In this document: positions 8,697-17,543 of the stretch, in pieces | How the letters are laid out: the number at the start of each line of letters is the position of its first letter | Numbering within the stretch: the first letter of the stretch is position 1 | Program-made: the position numbers and the translations under genes | Source of the DNA: Lachnospiraceae bacterium | GTDB taxonomy: Bacteria; Bacillota; Clostridia; Lachnospirales; Lachnospiraceae | Length of the DNA stretch: 64,000 nucleotides | Reading direction: 5' to 3' | Assembly (NCBI GenBank): GCA_017460885.1 | Contig: JAFUAB010000040.1 | Coordinates: 44,067-108,066 of the forward strand | Notes under the pieces: generated by a model | Databases searched by the model: none | Seen by the model: the letters and a program-made list of their open reading frames with translations, nothing else | Told to the model about the DNA's origin: nothing

Positions 8697-8729
8697 ATAA
8701 TAGCACTTTGTATTTTTGTTGTAAAGTGC
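8697..8729 (-). promoter_or_regulatory. grcA promoter with overlapping inverted repeat
   Basis: Minus strand: TTTACA (8725-8720), a 17-base spacer and TATTAT (8702-8697). A perfect inverted repeat, GCACTTT-N13-AAAGTGC at 8703-8729, spans the spacer and -35 and could be an operator. A second palindrome AGTAAT-A-ATTACT (8669-8681) lies in the early transcribed region. Confidence 0.6.
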
Positions 8730-8822
8730 GATTTGTCGGAAAATGTGAAAATATTGTATTTTAAGAAATACAATAAGCAATGGCTTTCTTTATGAAAATC
8801 TGACGGAATCCTTCATCCTGAT

Positions 8823-9362
8823 TCACTGCCTTTCAAAATAATCTTTATCGGCATAATAATATGTACGTATGAAGCCATCCGTGGAAACAACGACAAATTC
8901 CCCGGTCTCTTCCAGATAAAAGACATCGTCACCGTCCTCCTGTTCCAGCTTATGCAGAGATCCGGGATTGTAGATAACGGCATTTGCCGCAGCTGCGTAT
9001 TCTTCGGGTGAATCAAAGCCCATCTCTATGCCGTGCTTTTCGTAATGGCTGTTCAAGAGCTTCTGACTACGGAATTCATAAGGGACACGATCCTGTTCGG
9101 GTTCGGGTGTATCCGCTTCGGATGTCTGCTCCTGCTCATCCCCGCCCGGCTGCGGCTGATCGGTCTCCGCTGATCCGGCATCGATCGTCTGCGGCCGTTC
9201 ATCTTCGGCCGGCTCATCGGTAATTATCTGTAATGAACCGGATTGCGGCCGGTATTCGGTATCTGATCCGCCCTGTCTCGTATACCCGACATAGATCACA
9301 AAGAATATAAAAAGAACTATGGCTATTCGGAATATGTTTTTGGATGTGTTTTGATTTTTCAT
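8823..9362 (-). CDS. Membrane-anchored protein with BECR-like nuclease-type domain
   Basis: 179 residues. One N-terminal helix (about 10-27) is followed by a Glu/Pro/Gln-rich spacer (30-92) and a compact C-terminal domain (about 93-179). That domain has the pattern LLNSHYEKHGIEMG, then EEY and TDGFIRTYYY, which recalls barnase/EndoU/colicin/RelE-like (BECR) RNase folds found in polymorphic toxins and phage proteins. The His-x-x-Lys-His-Gly element and the terminal Thr/Tyr strand are the main reasons. No immunity-like gene sits beside it, so a toxin role is not supported. The domain is probably outside the cell. The family call is by eye and tentative. Confidence 0.55.
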   Translation of the reverse strand: MKNQNTSKNIFRIAIVLFIFFVIYVGYTRQGGSDTEYRPQSGSLQIITDEPAEDERPQTIDAGSAETDQPQPGGDEQEQTSEADTPEPEQDRVPYEFRSQKLLNSHYEKHGIEMGFDSPEEYAAAANAVIYNPGSLHKLEQEDGDDVFYLEETGEFVVVSTDGFIRTYYYADKDYFERQ

Positions 9363-9373
9363 AATACCTGTTT

Positions 9374-9420
9374 TGAACCCTGGGTGTGACCCTCGGGGAC
9401 GGAGTCACACCCAGGGTTCA
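9374..9420. repeat. GGGGACGG-family palindrome between degV and the 179-residue gene
   Basis: Arms TGAACCCTGGGTGTGAC and its complement flank the core CTCGGGGACGGA. On the minus strand the first TGA of the element is the degV stop codon. The element is a strong stem-loop and may act as a terminator, but it lacks a U-run. Confidence 0.75.
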
Positions 9421-10269
9421 CTCTCCGGCGATAAATAACACTCCCAGGGTTCCATAGCCGCAGTGCGAAGAAATAACTCCACCTGCCCTGGTCTCGAGGA
9501 TCTCCTCAAAATGTCCCAACCCGACAAGGTAGTCTCTGACTGACTCCACGATGGCCGGATCGATCCCCGAATGAGTAATGAACACCCTGTCGGATTTTGC
9601 CCTGAGCAGCTCCGGCTCCATATCCCTGGCGTAATCCAGAACTACCGCCGAGTATTTGCCCCGGTACTTTCTGGTGGGAAGCATTGCCCCGTCACGAACC
9701 TCTATCTTGGGATGGATCCTGAGCGCACCGCCGGCAAGAGCGGACAGCCCGCTGCATCTGCCGCCTCTGTAAAGATATTTCAGAGTATCTACCACAAAGC
9801 TGGCTCTCACCAGTCCGCGTAATGATTCGATGTATTTTACTATATTATCCCGCTCCATTCCCCCGGATGCTTTAACGGCTGCTTCTACCACAAGGTGTCC
9901 TATTCCCGTGGACAGATTGGCGGAATCGATAACGGATATCTTTTCGACCGCCTTCAGTTCCTTGGCTGCGATCTGCATATATTCATAGGAAGCGCTCATA
10001 CCGGAGGATATTGAAAAAGCGATAATCTCATCCCCGTCTTCGATAACCGGCCTGAATACATCTATCGCATCCTCAACGCTTGGTGCCGATGTCTTTGGCG
10101 TGGTTTTATGTTCGTCGGACCACCTGTATATCTCATCCGGAGTGATATCCACCCCGTCTCTGTGCTCTTCATCTCCCAATAATACGTGAAGCGGCAAAAC
10201 AATGATGTTATATCTTTTCACCAGCTCCGGAGTCAAATCGCATGTGCTGTCTGAAACTATTCTGATCAT
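9418..10269 (-). CDS. DegV family fatty-acid-binding protein
   Basis: 283 residues. N-terminal IVSDSTCDL and the segment AFSISSGMSASYE are typical of the DegV (FakB-like) fold, whose members bind a fatty acid for phosphorylation by a FakA kinase in Firmicutes. Conserved basic residues near the end bind the carboxylate in relatives. The start at 10269 has GGAGG nine bases upstream. It follows the D,D-carboxypeptidase gene with an 89-base gap. Its stop codon is provided by the palindromic repeat at 9374-9420. Confidence 0.9.
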   Translation of the reverse strand: MIRIVSDSTCDLTPELVKRYNIIVLPLHVLLGDEEHRDGVDITPDEIYRWSDEHKTTPKTSAPSVEDAIDVFRPVIEDGDEIIAFSISSGMSASYEYMQIAAKELKAVEKISVIDSANLSTGIGHLVVEAAVKASGGMERDNIVKYIESLRGLVRASFVVDTLKYLYRGGRCSGLSALAGGALRIHPKIEVRDGAMLPTRKYRGKYSAVVLDYARDMEPELLRAKSDRVFITHSGIDPAIVESVRDYLVGLGHFEEILETRAGGVISSHCGYGTLGVLFIAGE

Positions 10270-10358
10270 TTCCGGAATCCTCCGTTGTTATAATAACATA
10301 CATTCTCAACGTACGCACGGAGTACCTCTCCCGTGCTCCACGCCTGTGTATAGCATAC

Positions 10359-11810
10359 TTAAACATACATATCTCCGCGTCTGCCTCTGCGTTTTCTTTT
10401 TCGGTTTTTGCCCTGTTTTTTTCTGGAAAAATGGTATTCCCGACTGACGTTGATGAACACGATGATCAATGCCAGCGTGATAGTCGCCAGTGTCACTATA
10501 AGGACTATGATCCTTACGTTCAAAAAGATCGTACGGTCATTCTGTTCTATCGAGATCCCGCTCCCGGACTCTTCGATCTCCTCGGGTGAAACATGCTCGA
10601 ACTCAAATTTGTGCCCGGTATTCTGCACCGTCCGCACCAAAGCCGAGCCAAGCTCGATCCCGCCATAGGAGTAAACCACTCTCGCTACGGCATCCTCAAC
10701 ATCATACACTACCTCCGTATCCAGCAGATTGAACTCCACATTGTTCGGAACTACTATCCTGCTGTCGGGATCCAATGACAGAAAAGGTCTGGAATTGCCG
10801 AATATATCCGTACCCATCTTGAAAAAGCTGCTTTCGTGAGGAGTGAATCTGGTTTCATTGTCCGCAACATTTATGGAAGAAAAGTTACTGTAACCGTAAT
10901 TGAACAGTGTCTCGGTATCAAGGAACTGATCCGGCGTCTCTTCCATCAGAACCACACAGATCAGCTTCATGCCTTTTTGCTCACAGCAGGTGACCAGAGT
11001 TTGTCTGGCATCTCCCGTAAATCCGGTCTTTCCGCCGCATATTCCCTCGTATTCTATCTCACCGTTGATGAGCGCGTGCTTGTTTTTCAGGTAGAAATCA
11101 TCGGGCTGTGTCGCTGTCGGTTCAAAATGATACCGGGGAGTATTGGCTATCCGGGACAGCATTTCGTTGGAAAAGAACTCCCTCGCTATAAGCGCGAGAT
11201 CCCTCGCGGAGGTATAATGGTCGTCGTCATGATAACCATTGGTGTTGACAAAATGAGTATGCTCACATCCAAGCTCTGCCGCTCTATCGTTCATAAGCTC
11301 CACAAAGGCATCGATAGAACCGGCGATATGCTCGGCTACTGCGTTTGCTACTTCATTGGCGCTTCCTACCATGATCCCGTACAGCGCCTCCTCCAGATCC
11401 AGTGCTTCGCCTGCATCCATTCCGATGGTCGAGCCGTCGGACGGGACGGAATGAACGGCTTCGTAGCTGAACTCCACGATATCGTTAAGATCCCCTCTTT
11501 CCATGGCGATAAGGCAGGTCATAAGCTTGGTAGTGCTGGCAGGGAACAACTCTTCGTCGATGTTTTTGGCATAGAGAATGGTACCCGTGGCCGAATCCAT
11601 CAGGATCGCGGCCTCCGCGCCTATCTCAGGTCCCGCAGGCCAGCCCGGAACCTCATTGGTCTGGATCGGCAGCAGCTTGCGTTCCTCGGCATTCGCTTCC
11701 AGTTCCTCGGGGGTCTCCGCTCTTCCGGATTTGGCGGCGCTGACCTGAATGGGGAGTGACAGGAACAGCAGGAATGCCAGTATTATCGAAATTGTTCTTT
11801 TTATTTCCAT
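10359..11810 (-). CDS. dacF: D-alanyl-D-alanine carboxypeptidase (PBP5/DacF type)
   Basis: 483 residues. There is a signal peptide (1-25), then a serine peptidase S11 domain with S92-x-x-K95 (ASTTKLM), SAN (VGSANEVANA) and KTG (GGKTGFTGDA). A PBP5-like C-terminal domain follows, then an extra helix near 430-455 and a very basic tail (KKQGKNRKRKRRGRRGD). It trims the terminal D-Ala of peptidoglycan stem peptides. PBP5 relatives usually end in an amphipathic helix, so the true helix plus basic tail is a variation that anchors it firmly. The start overlaps the end of trmL by 10 bases. Confidence 0.92.
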   Translation of the reverse strand: MEIKRTISIILAFLLFLSLPIQVSAAKSGRAETPEELEANAEERKLLPIQTNEVPGWPAGPEIGAEAAILMDSATGTILYAKNIDEELFPASTTKLMTCLIAMERGDLNDIVEFSYEAVHSVPSDGSTIGMDAGEALDLEEALYGIMVGSANEVANAVAEHIAGSIDAFVELMNDRAAELGCEHTHFVNTNGYHDDDHYTSARDLALIAREFFSNEMLSRIANTPRYHFEPTATQPDDFYLKNKHALINGEIEYEGICGGKTGFTGDARQTLVTCCEQKGMKLICVVLMEETPDQFLDTETLFNYGYSNFSSINVADNETRFTPHESSFFKMGTDIFGNSRPFLSLDPDSRIVVPNNVEFNLLDTEVVYDVEDAVARVVYSYGGIELGSALVRTVQNTGHKFEFEHVSPEEIEESGSGISIEQNDRTIFLNVRIIVLIVTLATITLALIIVFINVSREYHFSRKKQGKNRKRKRRGRRGDMYV

Positions 11811-12292
11811 GATAATCGATGCAATTCTCCGGTTTTTTCAAGGCCGGCAAAGCCCTGCTGTCTGAGGGCCTCATAAAGTACAACGGCCACGGCGTTGGAA
11901 AGATTCAGGCTGCGGATATCGTGAGCCATGGGTATGCGGATGCAGTGTTCTTCATCCTCCACCAGGATCTCCTCGGGGATTCCCGCAGACTCCTTTCCGA
12001 ACATTATAAAATCATCCGGTCCGTAGACTGCTTCGGCATACGTGCGTCTGGCCTTGGTGGTTGCTTTCCACACCGTCGCACCCGGATGCTCCTCCATAAA
12101 AAAGGTATAGTCCACATACTTAGTCACATCAAGCTCGTGCCAGTAATCGAGTCCCGCCCGCTTCAGCGCCCTTTCGTTGAGCTGGAAGCCCAGGGGCTCG
12201 ATCAGATGCAGAGCGGTTCCCGTGGCCAGACAGGTTCTTCCTATATTTCCGGTGTTCGCCGGTATCTCAGGTTGGTGTAAAACTATGTTCAT
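11801..12292 (-). CDS. trmL: tRNA (cytidine(34)-2'-O)-methyltransferase
   Basis: 163 residues from ATG 12292 (MNIVLHQPEIPANTGNIGRT), the normal SPOUT/TrmL start. The in-frame sequence further upstream is repeat-derived and should not be included. The deep-knot motifs are present: IGRTCLATG and, near the end, IPMAHDIRSLNLSNAVAVVL. It methylates the wobble nucleotide of leucine tRNAs. Its start overlaps the stop of trmB (ATGA), so the two are translationally coupled. Confidence 0.92.
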   Translation of the reverse strand: MNIVLHQPEIPANTGNIGRTCLATGTALHLIEPLGFQLNERALKRAGLDYWHELDVTKYVDYTFFMEEHPGATVWKATTKARRTYAEAVYGPDDFIMFGKESAGIPEEILVEDEEHCIRIPMAHDIRSLNLSNAVAVVLYEALRQQGFAGLEKTGELHRLSWK

Positions 12293-13005
12293 GATTCTCG
12301 CCGGGACGGTTCTGCCGACACATTTTGTGTTACAGGGACGGTTCTGCCGACACGTTTTTTGTTGCCGGGACACACGATAACATACTTACAGATCGGGTTC
12401 CCTTCGGCGGAAAACCTTTCTTCGTATTCGGTCATGATATTGCCGGCATTCAATCCGGCATCGGCATGCAGATCATAGGTACAGACGGGCATCTCCCATC
12501 CGGCAAGCTCCGCCTCCGAAACCGCAAAATCAAACAGATCCCGGTTATCGGTCTTAAATTCCACCTGACCTCCCGGTGACAATATCCTTTCATATCTTTT
12601 GAGAAACTCTCCGGATGGAAGTCTCCTTTTGGCATGCCTGTCCTTGGGCCAGGGATCCGAAAAATTCAGATAGATCCTGTCAACCTCTCCCGGAGCGAAT
12701 ACATCCTCAATATACTCCGCTTCCATCCTGATAAAGGCAACGTTTTGAAGCTCATCCTCTTCCAGCTTCTGAATTCCTCTCAGAAGCACGCTGGAGTATT
12801 TTTCTATGCCCACGTAATTGATATCTGGATTCATTCGGGCATTGTCCATGATAAAACGCCCTTTACCCATACCTATCTCAATATAAAGCGGGTTTTCGTT
12901 TCCAAAGTGTTCACGCCATCTGCCGGACATTTTTTCCGGCTCGTTTATACAAAACCTGCTGTCCGCTATCACTTCCCGCGAACCCGGTATATTTCGCAGT
13001 CTCAT
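12289..13005 (-). CDS. trmB: tRNA (guanine(46)-N7)-methyltransferase with repeat-encoded tail
   Basis: 238 residues from ATG 13005 (MRLRNIPGSRE), with AGGAGAG upstream; a start at 13077 would add an atypical extension. Typical TrmB motifs are present: YIEIGMGKGRFI (SAM site), DPWPKDRHAKRRL and FKTDNRDLFD. The last 22 or so residues after CPGNKK (RVGRTVPVTQNVSAEPSRRES) are encoded by two tandem copies of the GGGACGGTTCT repeat and are unlike the family, so the ancestral C-terminus was probably shorter. Coupled to trmL. Confidence 0.92.
   Translation of the reverse strand: MRLRNIPGSREVIADSRFCINEPEKMSGRWREHFGNENPLYIEIGMGKGRFIMDNARMNPDINYVGIEKYSSVLLRGIQKLEEDELQNVAFIRMEAEYIEDVFAPGEVDRIYLNFSDPWPKDRHAKRRLPSGEFLKRYERILSPGGQVEFKTDNRDLFDFAVSEAELAGWEMPVCTYDLHADAGLNAGNIMTEYEERFSAEGNPICKYVIVCPGNKKRVGRTVPVTQNVSAEPSRRES
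12301..12372. repeat. Two tandem GGGACGGTTCT-family repeats inside the trmB 3' end
   Basis: Two direct copies of GGGACGGTTCTGCCGACAC (12303-12321 and 12335-12353), followed by a partial third-like segment GCCGGGACACA. They lie within the trmB reading frame and just upstream of trmL. Confidence 0.8.
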
Positions 13006-13097
13006 CCTTTGCTCTCCTGTCCGGTTTGTGAATACCCGGCTGCATCCCAACCGTATTCCCATTTTTAGGCTTCCCATCTTAAGTATATCATATCACA

Positions 13098-13127
13098 TTG
13101 ACGCATCCCCATTCCATAAAGTATAAT
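13098..13127 (+). promoter_or_regulatory. Promoter of the Cache chemoreceptor gene
   Basis: TTGACG (13098-13103), an 18-base spacer and TATAAT (13122-13127), 36 bases before the start at 13163. It is divergent from trmB. Confidence 0.7.
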
Positions 13128-13162
13128 GTTGGTTGGTATTTCATGTTTTGGGAGGGCATACT

Positions 13163-14893
13163 ATGTCTAAAAATATTAATCAATCCGAAAAACCCGCAAA
13201 CAGCGGGGTAAACTTTATTAATTCCATCAAATTCAAAATCCTGGCGATCACGGGTGTCTCTGTCATAGTGGCAGTGTTTGCCATGCTTTTGATCATCGTT
13301 CCTTCGGTCCAAAAGGATATGAAGGAAACCGTCAACAACTATATGTTCGATGTGACGGCATCTTACGCGGACAAGCTCGAGCTTCGGCTTGCTTCCTACA
13401 AGAAATCCTATCTGAATGCTTACAAGCTTCTGAATGACGACTTCGGAAATGTCAAGCTCAACGGTATGGAGTCATCATATGCTTACATTGTTTCAGCGGA
13501 CGGCACCATGCTCTATCATCCGACACAGGACAAGGTCGGTAATCCGGTAGAAAATGATGCTGTTAAAAAGGTTGTCTCCGACATTGCCGCAGGCAAACAT
13601 CCGGAACTTCAGGTTATCGATTATACCTTTAAGGGAGTTTATAAATACGCAGCCTGCTATGTAGACGAATCTGACAGTGCTATCCTCGTGGTCACCGTGG
13701 ACGAGGATGAGGTAATGGAAGGTCTGAACCAGGTTAAGAGACAGTCCTACATAGCCGCAGTGCTTATCCTTATTGTGGCATTTGCATTTGCGATATTTAT
13801 ATCATTAAGGATCAGTAATCCCATCATCAAGGTCAGCAAATGTGTAGATAAGCTTGCCAGCCTTGATTTTACCGAGGATAAGGATCTTGCCGAACTTTCC
13901 TCCCTCAAGGATGAGACCGGATTCATGGCCAAGAGCATGACCGCGCTGGAATCCACTCTTTCCGAGGTGATCACTTCACTCAAAGCCGAGGCCGCCAATG
14001 TACGCGATGCCTCAAATACCCTTGAAGAAGGGACGATCGATACGGCCACGACCATTGAGCAGGTTGAGCTCGCTGTTTCCGAGATTTCGGACGGCGCTAC
14101 CTCTCAGGCCAATGAAACACAACGTGCTACGGAGAATGTTGTTCTTATGGGCAATCTGGTGGAAGAAAACGGTGTAGAGCTTCAGAATCTTGTTGAGGTA
14201 GCCAGAGCAATGCGTTCCTCCTCCGAAGAGGCGCAGGCAACGATACATACGCTTGAAGAAGTCAATCGTTCCGCAGTTGAGTCTATAGGAGTGATCGCGG
14301 AGCAGACCAAGACCACCAACACATCGGCACAGAAGATCCGTGAAGCAACTTCTCTGATCACAGCCATAGCCGAAGAAACAAATCTCCTGAGCCTTAACGC
14401 ATCCATTGAGGCAGCCAGAGCAGGTGAGCAGGGCCGCGGATTTGCGGTGGTTGCCGGACAGATACAGAAGCTTGCCGAGCAGTCCAACGCTTCCGCACAG
14501 CAGATAGAGGAGGTTATCGACCAGCTGATCAGGGATTCACAGACAGCGGTTGAGACTATGGACCAGGTTGAATCGGTCATGAATAAGCAGAATGAAAATA
14601 TGATACAGACCGATAAGAAATTCTCTGAGGTTGCGGACGGTATCTCAGCTTCGATAGACAGCATCCGAATAATCCGTGATAAATCCAAAGAGCTGGATCA
14701 GGCTCGTATAGAGGTTGTGGATATAGTTCAGAATCTGACAGCGATCGCGGAGGAAAATGCCGCAAGTACACAGGAAACATCCGCATCGGTTACACAGGTT
14801 ACCAATATCGTCAGCAATATTTCCGAAAAAGCCGAGGAGCTCAAATCCATCGCAGATGATCTGGATGAACATATGAGCCGTTTTGTAGTATAG
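13163..14893 (+). CDS. Methyl-accepting chemotaxis protein with Cache-type sensor
   Basis: About 576 residues from ATG 13163 ([10 protein letters not shown]), which has GGGAGG seven bases upstream. TM1 is at about 28-50, an external region at about 50-205 with the Cache-like stretch [20 protein letters not shown], and TM2 at about 205-227. HAMP and a long methyl-accepting coiled coil follow, with the tip [20 protein letters not shown]. The single-Cache pattern suggests binding of a small organic ligand. It heads a plus-strand run with carbonic anhydrase 20 bases downstream, perhaps one transcript. Confidence 0.92.
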   Translation: MSKNINQSEKPANSGVNFINSIKFKILAITGVSVIVAVFAMLLIIVPSVQKDMKETVNNYMFDVTASYADKLELRLASYKKSYLNAYKLLNDDFGNVKLNGMESSYAYIVSADGTMLYHPTQDKVGNPVENDAVKKVVSDIAAGKHPELQVIDYTFKGVYKYAACYVDESDSAILVVTVDEDEVMEGLNQVKRQSYIAAVLILIVAFAFAIFISLRISNPIIKVSKCVDKLASLDFTEDKDLAELSSLKDETGFMAKSMTALESTLSEVITSLKAEAANVRDASNTLEEGTIDTATTIEQVELAVSEISDGATSQANETQRATENVVLMGNLVEENGVELQNLVEVARAMRSSSEEAQATIHTLEEVNRSAVESIGVIAEQTKTTNTSAQKIREATSLITAIAEETNLLSLNASIEAARAGEQGRGFAVVAGQIQKLAEQSNASAQQIEEVIDQLIRDSQTAVETMDQVESVMNKQNENMIQTDKKFSEVADGISASIDSIRIIRDKSKELDQARIEVVDIVQNLTAIAEENAASTQETSASVTQVTNIVSNISEKAEELKSIADDLDEHMSRFVV

Positions 14894-14913
14894 ATCAATG
14901 GAGGTAATTATTT

Positions 14914-15468
14914 ATGAACAAAGATGAAATTATCGCCAGACTCAAAGCCGGAAACGAAAAATACGTTTCCTCCGAAAAAGCCGACGGCAATATCTCACAG
15001 GCGCTTCGCAAGGATCTGTTCGAGAACGGACAGCATCCCTATGCTGTAGTTGTTACATGCTCCGATTCACGTGTTGTTCCCGAAGACATCTTCAGCGCAG
15101 GTCTCGGCGAGCTCTTTACGATCCGTGTGGCAGGCAATGTACTCGGTGACAATCAGCTCGGCAGCATTGAATACAGCGTAGGCCACCTCGGGAGTCCCGT
15201 GGTCGTGATCCTCGGTCACACCAACTGCGGTGCGGTAGGAGCGGCTATCGAAGGCGGAGCAGGCGGATACATCAGGTTTATCACCGATGCCATCAAGGAC
15301 ATAATCGGCGATGAAAAGGACGGATACAAGGCTTCCTGTATGAATGTGGAAGCAGGCGTTAAAAAAGCCCGCGAGGTTCTGGCTCACGCACATGAGTGCG
15401 AGAATGCAACAGTTGTCGGAGCAATTTACGACATCAGCGACGGTCACGTTGAGTGGCTGGATGTTTAG
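14914..15468 (+). CDS. Beta-class carbonic anhydrase
   Basis: 184 residues with complete zinc ligands of the beta class: C49, D51 and R53 in CSDSRV, and H102 and C105 in HTNCG. It interconverts CO2 and bicarbonate in the cytosol, feeding carboxylations in anaerobes. GGAGG precedes the start at 14914. Only 20 bases separate it from the chemoreceptor stop and 13 from the next start, so co-transcription is likely. Length is close to the smaller bacterial beta enzymes. Confidence 0.93.
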   Translation: MNKDEIIARLKAGNEKYVSSEKADGNISQALRKDLFENGQHPYAVVVTCSDSRVVPEDIFSAGLGELFTIRVAGNVLGDNQLGSIEYSVGHLGSPVVVILGHTNCGAVGAAIEGGAGGYIRFITDAIKDIIGDEKDGYKASCMNVEAGVKKAREVLAHAHECENATVVGAIYDISDGHVEWLDV

Positions 15469-15481
15469 AATGGAGAAGTAT

Positions 15482-16105
15482 ATGGATAACAAAGCAATGT
15501 ACAAGCTGACATACGGTCTGTTCGTCCTGACGACCCGCAATGACGGTCGTGACTATGGCTGTATCATCAATACCGCCATCCAGGCGGCTTCCCAGCCCAA
15601 TCAGCTCAGCATCTGTGTCAACAAGGCAAACTATACCCATGATATGATCCTCAAATCCGGTATCTTTACAGTGTCAACCATCAGCGAAAAGGCAGATTTT
15701 GACCTGTTTAAGCGTTTCGGTTTCCAGTCAGGGAGAGACGTTGACAAATTCGCCGGCTTTGCATCGGTCGGAGAAGGCCCCGAGGGTATGAAGTATATCA
15801 CCGAAGGAACCAATGCCTATATTTCCGTAAAGGTTTCCCAAACGGCAGATCTCGGATCCCACACAATGTTTGTCGGAGAGATCATAGATATGGCTGTTCT
15901 GAATGATGACCCTTCCACAACATACGTATATTATCTGGAAAACATCAAACCCAAGCCGGAAGCGGTAGGAACCACCAAAGACGGCCAGACCATCTGGCGC
16001 TGCAAGATATGCGGATATGAATATGTGGGCGAGGAGCTTCCCGATGATTTCATCTGTCCCATATGTAAGCACCCTGCATCGGATTTCGAAAAAGTACAAA
16101 AATAA
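15482..16105 (+). CDS. Flavin reductase-rubredoxin fusion (high-molecular-weight rubredoxin)
   Basis: 207 residues from ATG 15482, with GGAG seven bases upstream. Residues 1-155 are a flavin reductase-like FMN-binding domain (TRNDGRDYGCIINTAIQ). Residues 165-207 are a rubredoxin domain with two Cys-x-x-Cys pairs (WRCKICGYEY and FICPICKHPA). Such proteins pass electrons from NAD(P)H-linked donors to O2- or peroxide-reducing enzymes in anaerobes. The hairpin at 16165-16196 ends this transcription unit. Confidence 0.9.
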   Translation: MDNKAMYKLTYGLFVLTTRNDGRDYGCIINTAIQAASQPNQLSICVNKANYTHDMILKSGIFTVSTISEKADFDLFKRFGFQSGRDVDKFAGFASVGEGPEGMKYITEGTNAYISVKVSQTADLGSHTMFVGEIIDMAVLNDDPSTTYVYYLENIKPKPEAVGTTKDGQTIWRCKICGYEYVGEELPDDFICPICKHPASDFEKVQK

Positions 16106-16164
16106 TCTGCCATCGATCCTTAAAGGAAGGACTTGATCAAACAATCTATACCAAGTCAGTTTTG

Positions 16165-16196
16165 CAAGCGGATCGCGATGGTCCGCTTGTTGTTTT
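16165..16196 (+). terminator. Terminator after the rubredoxin-fusion gene
   Basis: CAAGCGGA-N9-TCCGCTTG followed by TTGTTTT. It lies between the rubredoxin-fusion stop and the citrate synthase start at 16213, leaving little room for a separate promoter. Confidence 0.7.
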
Positions 16197-16212
16197 AAGA
16201 AAGAGAGAAAAT

Positions 16213-17541
16213 ATGGATCCCAGTATTAAAGAATATGCGGAGAAGCAGGCAAGTCTCTGTGAGTATCACGATGCGATCTCCGAAGAACTATTTACCCAAT
16301 ATGGTGTAAACCGAGGTCTTAGAGACCTCAAAGGCAACGGCGTTCTCACCGGCCTTACGAATATTTCAAAGATCATAGCATTTAAAAACATCAACGGAGA
16401 GCGTACTCCCGTTGAAGGCGAACTATGGTACAGAGGTTATCATATCAACACCCTGGTCAAATCCGTCAAGCCTGATGAATTCGGTTACGAAAAGACCGCT
16501 TATCTCTTGATATTCGGTGAACTGCCGACCACGGAGCAGGAGCAGGAATTCAAAAAGATACTGGCCCTCAGCCGCAGACTGCCCACCAATTTTACCAGAG
16601 ACGTGATCATGAAAGCACCGACAAGGGACGTCATGAACTCAATGACCAGGTCTATACTGACACTGGCCAGCTACGATCGTAATGCTTCCGTGCTTACCGT
16701 AGAGAACTGCCTGAGACAGTGTATCCAGCTGATAGCAGAGTTTCCCATGCTGGCCTGCTACGGATATCATGCCTATAATCATTACGAAAATGATGAAAGC
16801 ATGTATATCCACAGACCTGATCCCGAGCTGTCCGCAGCGCAGAATTTCCTGCGTATGATCCGACCGGATAATTCCTACACCGCTCTGGAAGCAAGAGTTC
16901 TGGATATCGCCATGATGATACATATGGAGCATGGCGGTGGAAACAACTCAACCTTTACCACCCGAGTGGTAACATCTGCCGGAACCGATACTTATTCGGC
17001 GATCGCTGCGGCAATGAGTTCCCTGAAAGGGTCCAGGCACGGCGGAGCCAATATCAAGGTAATGGAAATGATGAACGACATAAAAATGCATGTTAAGGAC
17101 ATCTCAGACAGGGATGAAATACATGCATATGTCTCCAGGATCCTGAACAAGGAAGCCTTTGACCGTCAGGGACTGGTCTATGGTCTCGGTCACGCCGTAT
17201 ACTCACTCTCCGATCCCAGAGAACGTATCTTCCATTCCTTTGTCAGAGATCTGGCTGCTGCCAAAGGCCGGGACAAGGATATGGATTTCTATGAGATGGT
17301 TGCGGATGAGGCGATCAGTCTGATCTGTGAAAAGCGCCGGATCTACAAGGGCGTATGCCCCAATGTGGACTTCTACAGCGGTTTTGTATATGATCTGCTG
17401 AATATTCCCGAGGAACTCTTCACTCCTCTCTTTGCGATAGCAAGGATCGTAGGATGGAGTGCACACCGTATAGAAGAGCTGATAGGTATGAACAAGATCA
17501 TCCGTCCCGCCTACATGAGTGTGATGGAGGAAAAGGAATAG
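16213..17541 (+). CDS. gltA: Citrate synthase
   Basis: 442 residues from ATG 16213 (MDPSIKEYAEK), preceded by AAAGAGAG; the upstream in-frame start would run through the terminator hairpin. Catalytic regions of the citrate synthase family are visible: HMEHGGGNNSTFTTR, SLKGSRHGGAN, GLGHAVYSLSDPR and PNVDFYSGFVY. It condenses oxaloacetate with acetyl-CoA, giving citrate for glutamate synthesis in an incomplete TCA route. A 2-methylcitrate synthase role cannot be excluded. The beta-galactosidase gene follows after two bases. Confidence 0.9.
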   Translation: MDPSIKEYAEKQASLCEYHDAISEELFTQYGVNRGLRDLKGNGVLTGLTNISKIIAFKNINGERTPVEGELWYRGYHINTLVKSVKPDEFGYEKTAYLLIFGELPTTEQEQEFKKILALSRRLPTNFTRDVIMKAPTRDVMNSMTRSILTLASYDRNASVLTVENCLRQCIQLIAEFPMLACYGYHAYNHYENDESMYIHRPDPELSAAQNFLRMIRPDNSYTALEARVLDIAMMIHMEHGGGNNSTFTTRVVTSAGTDTYSAIAAAMSSLKGSRHGGANIKVMEMMNDIKMHVKDISDRDEIHAYVSRILNKEAFDRQGLVYGLGHAVYSLSDPRERIFHSFVRDLAAAKGRDKDMDFYEMVADEAISLICEKRRIYKGVCPNVDFYSGFVYDLLNIPEELFTPLFAIARIVGWSAHRIEELIGMNKIIRPAYMSVMEEKE

Positions 17542-17543
17542 CC

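Noticed and set aside
12293-12373. N-terminal extension of TrmL upstream of MNIVLHQ
   Set aside because: It is encoded by the palindromic repeats and is not found at the normal TrmL start; the ATGA overlap with trmB supports the shorter start.
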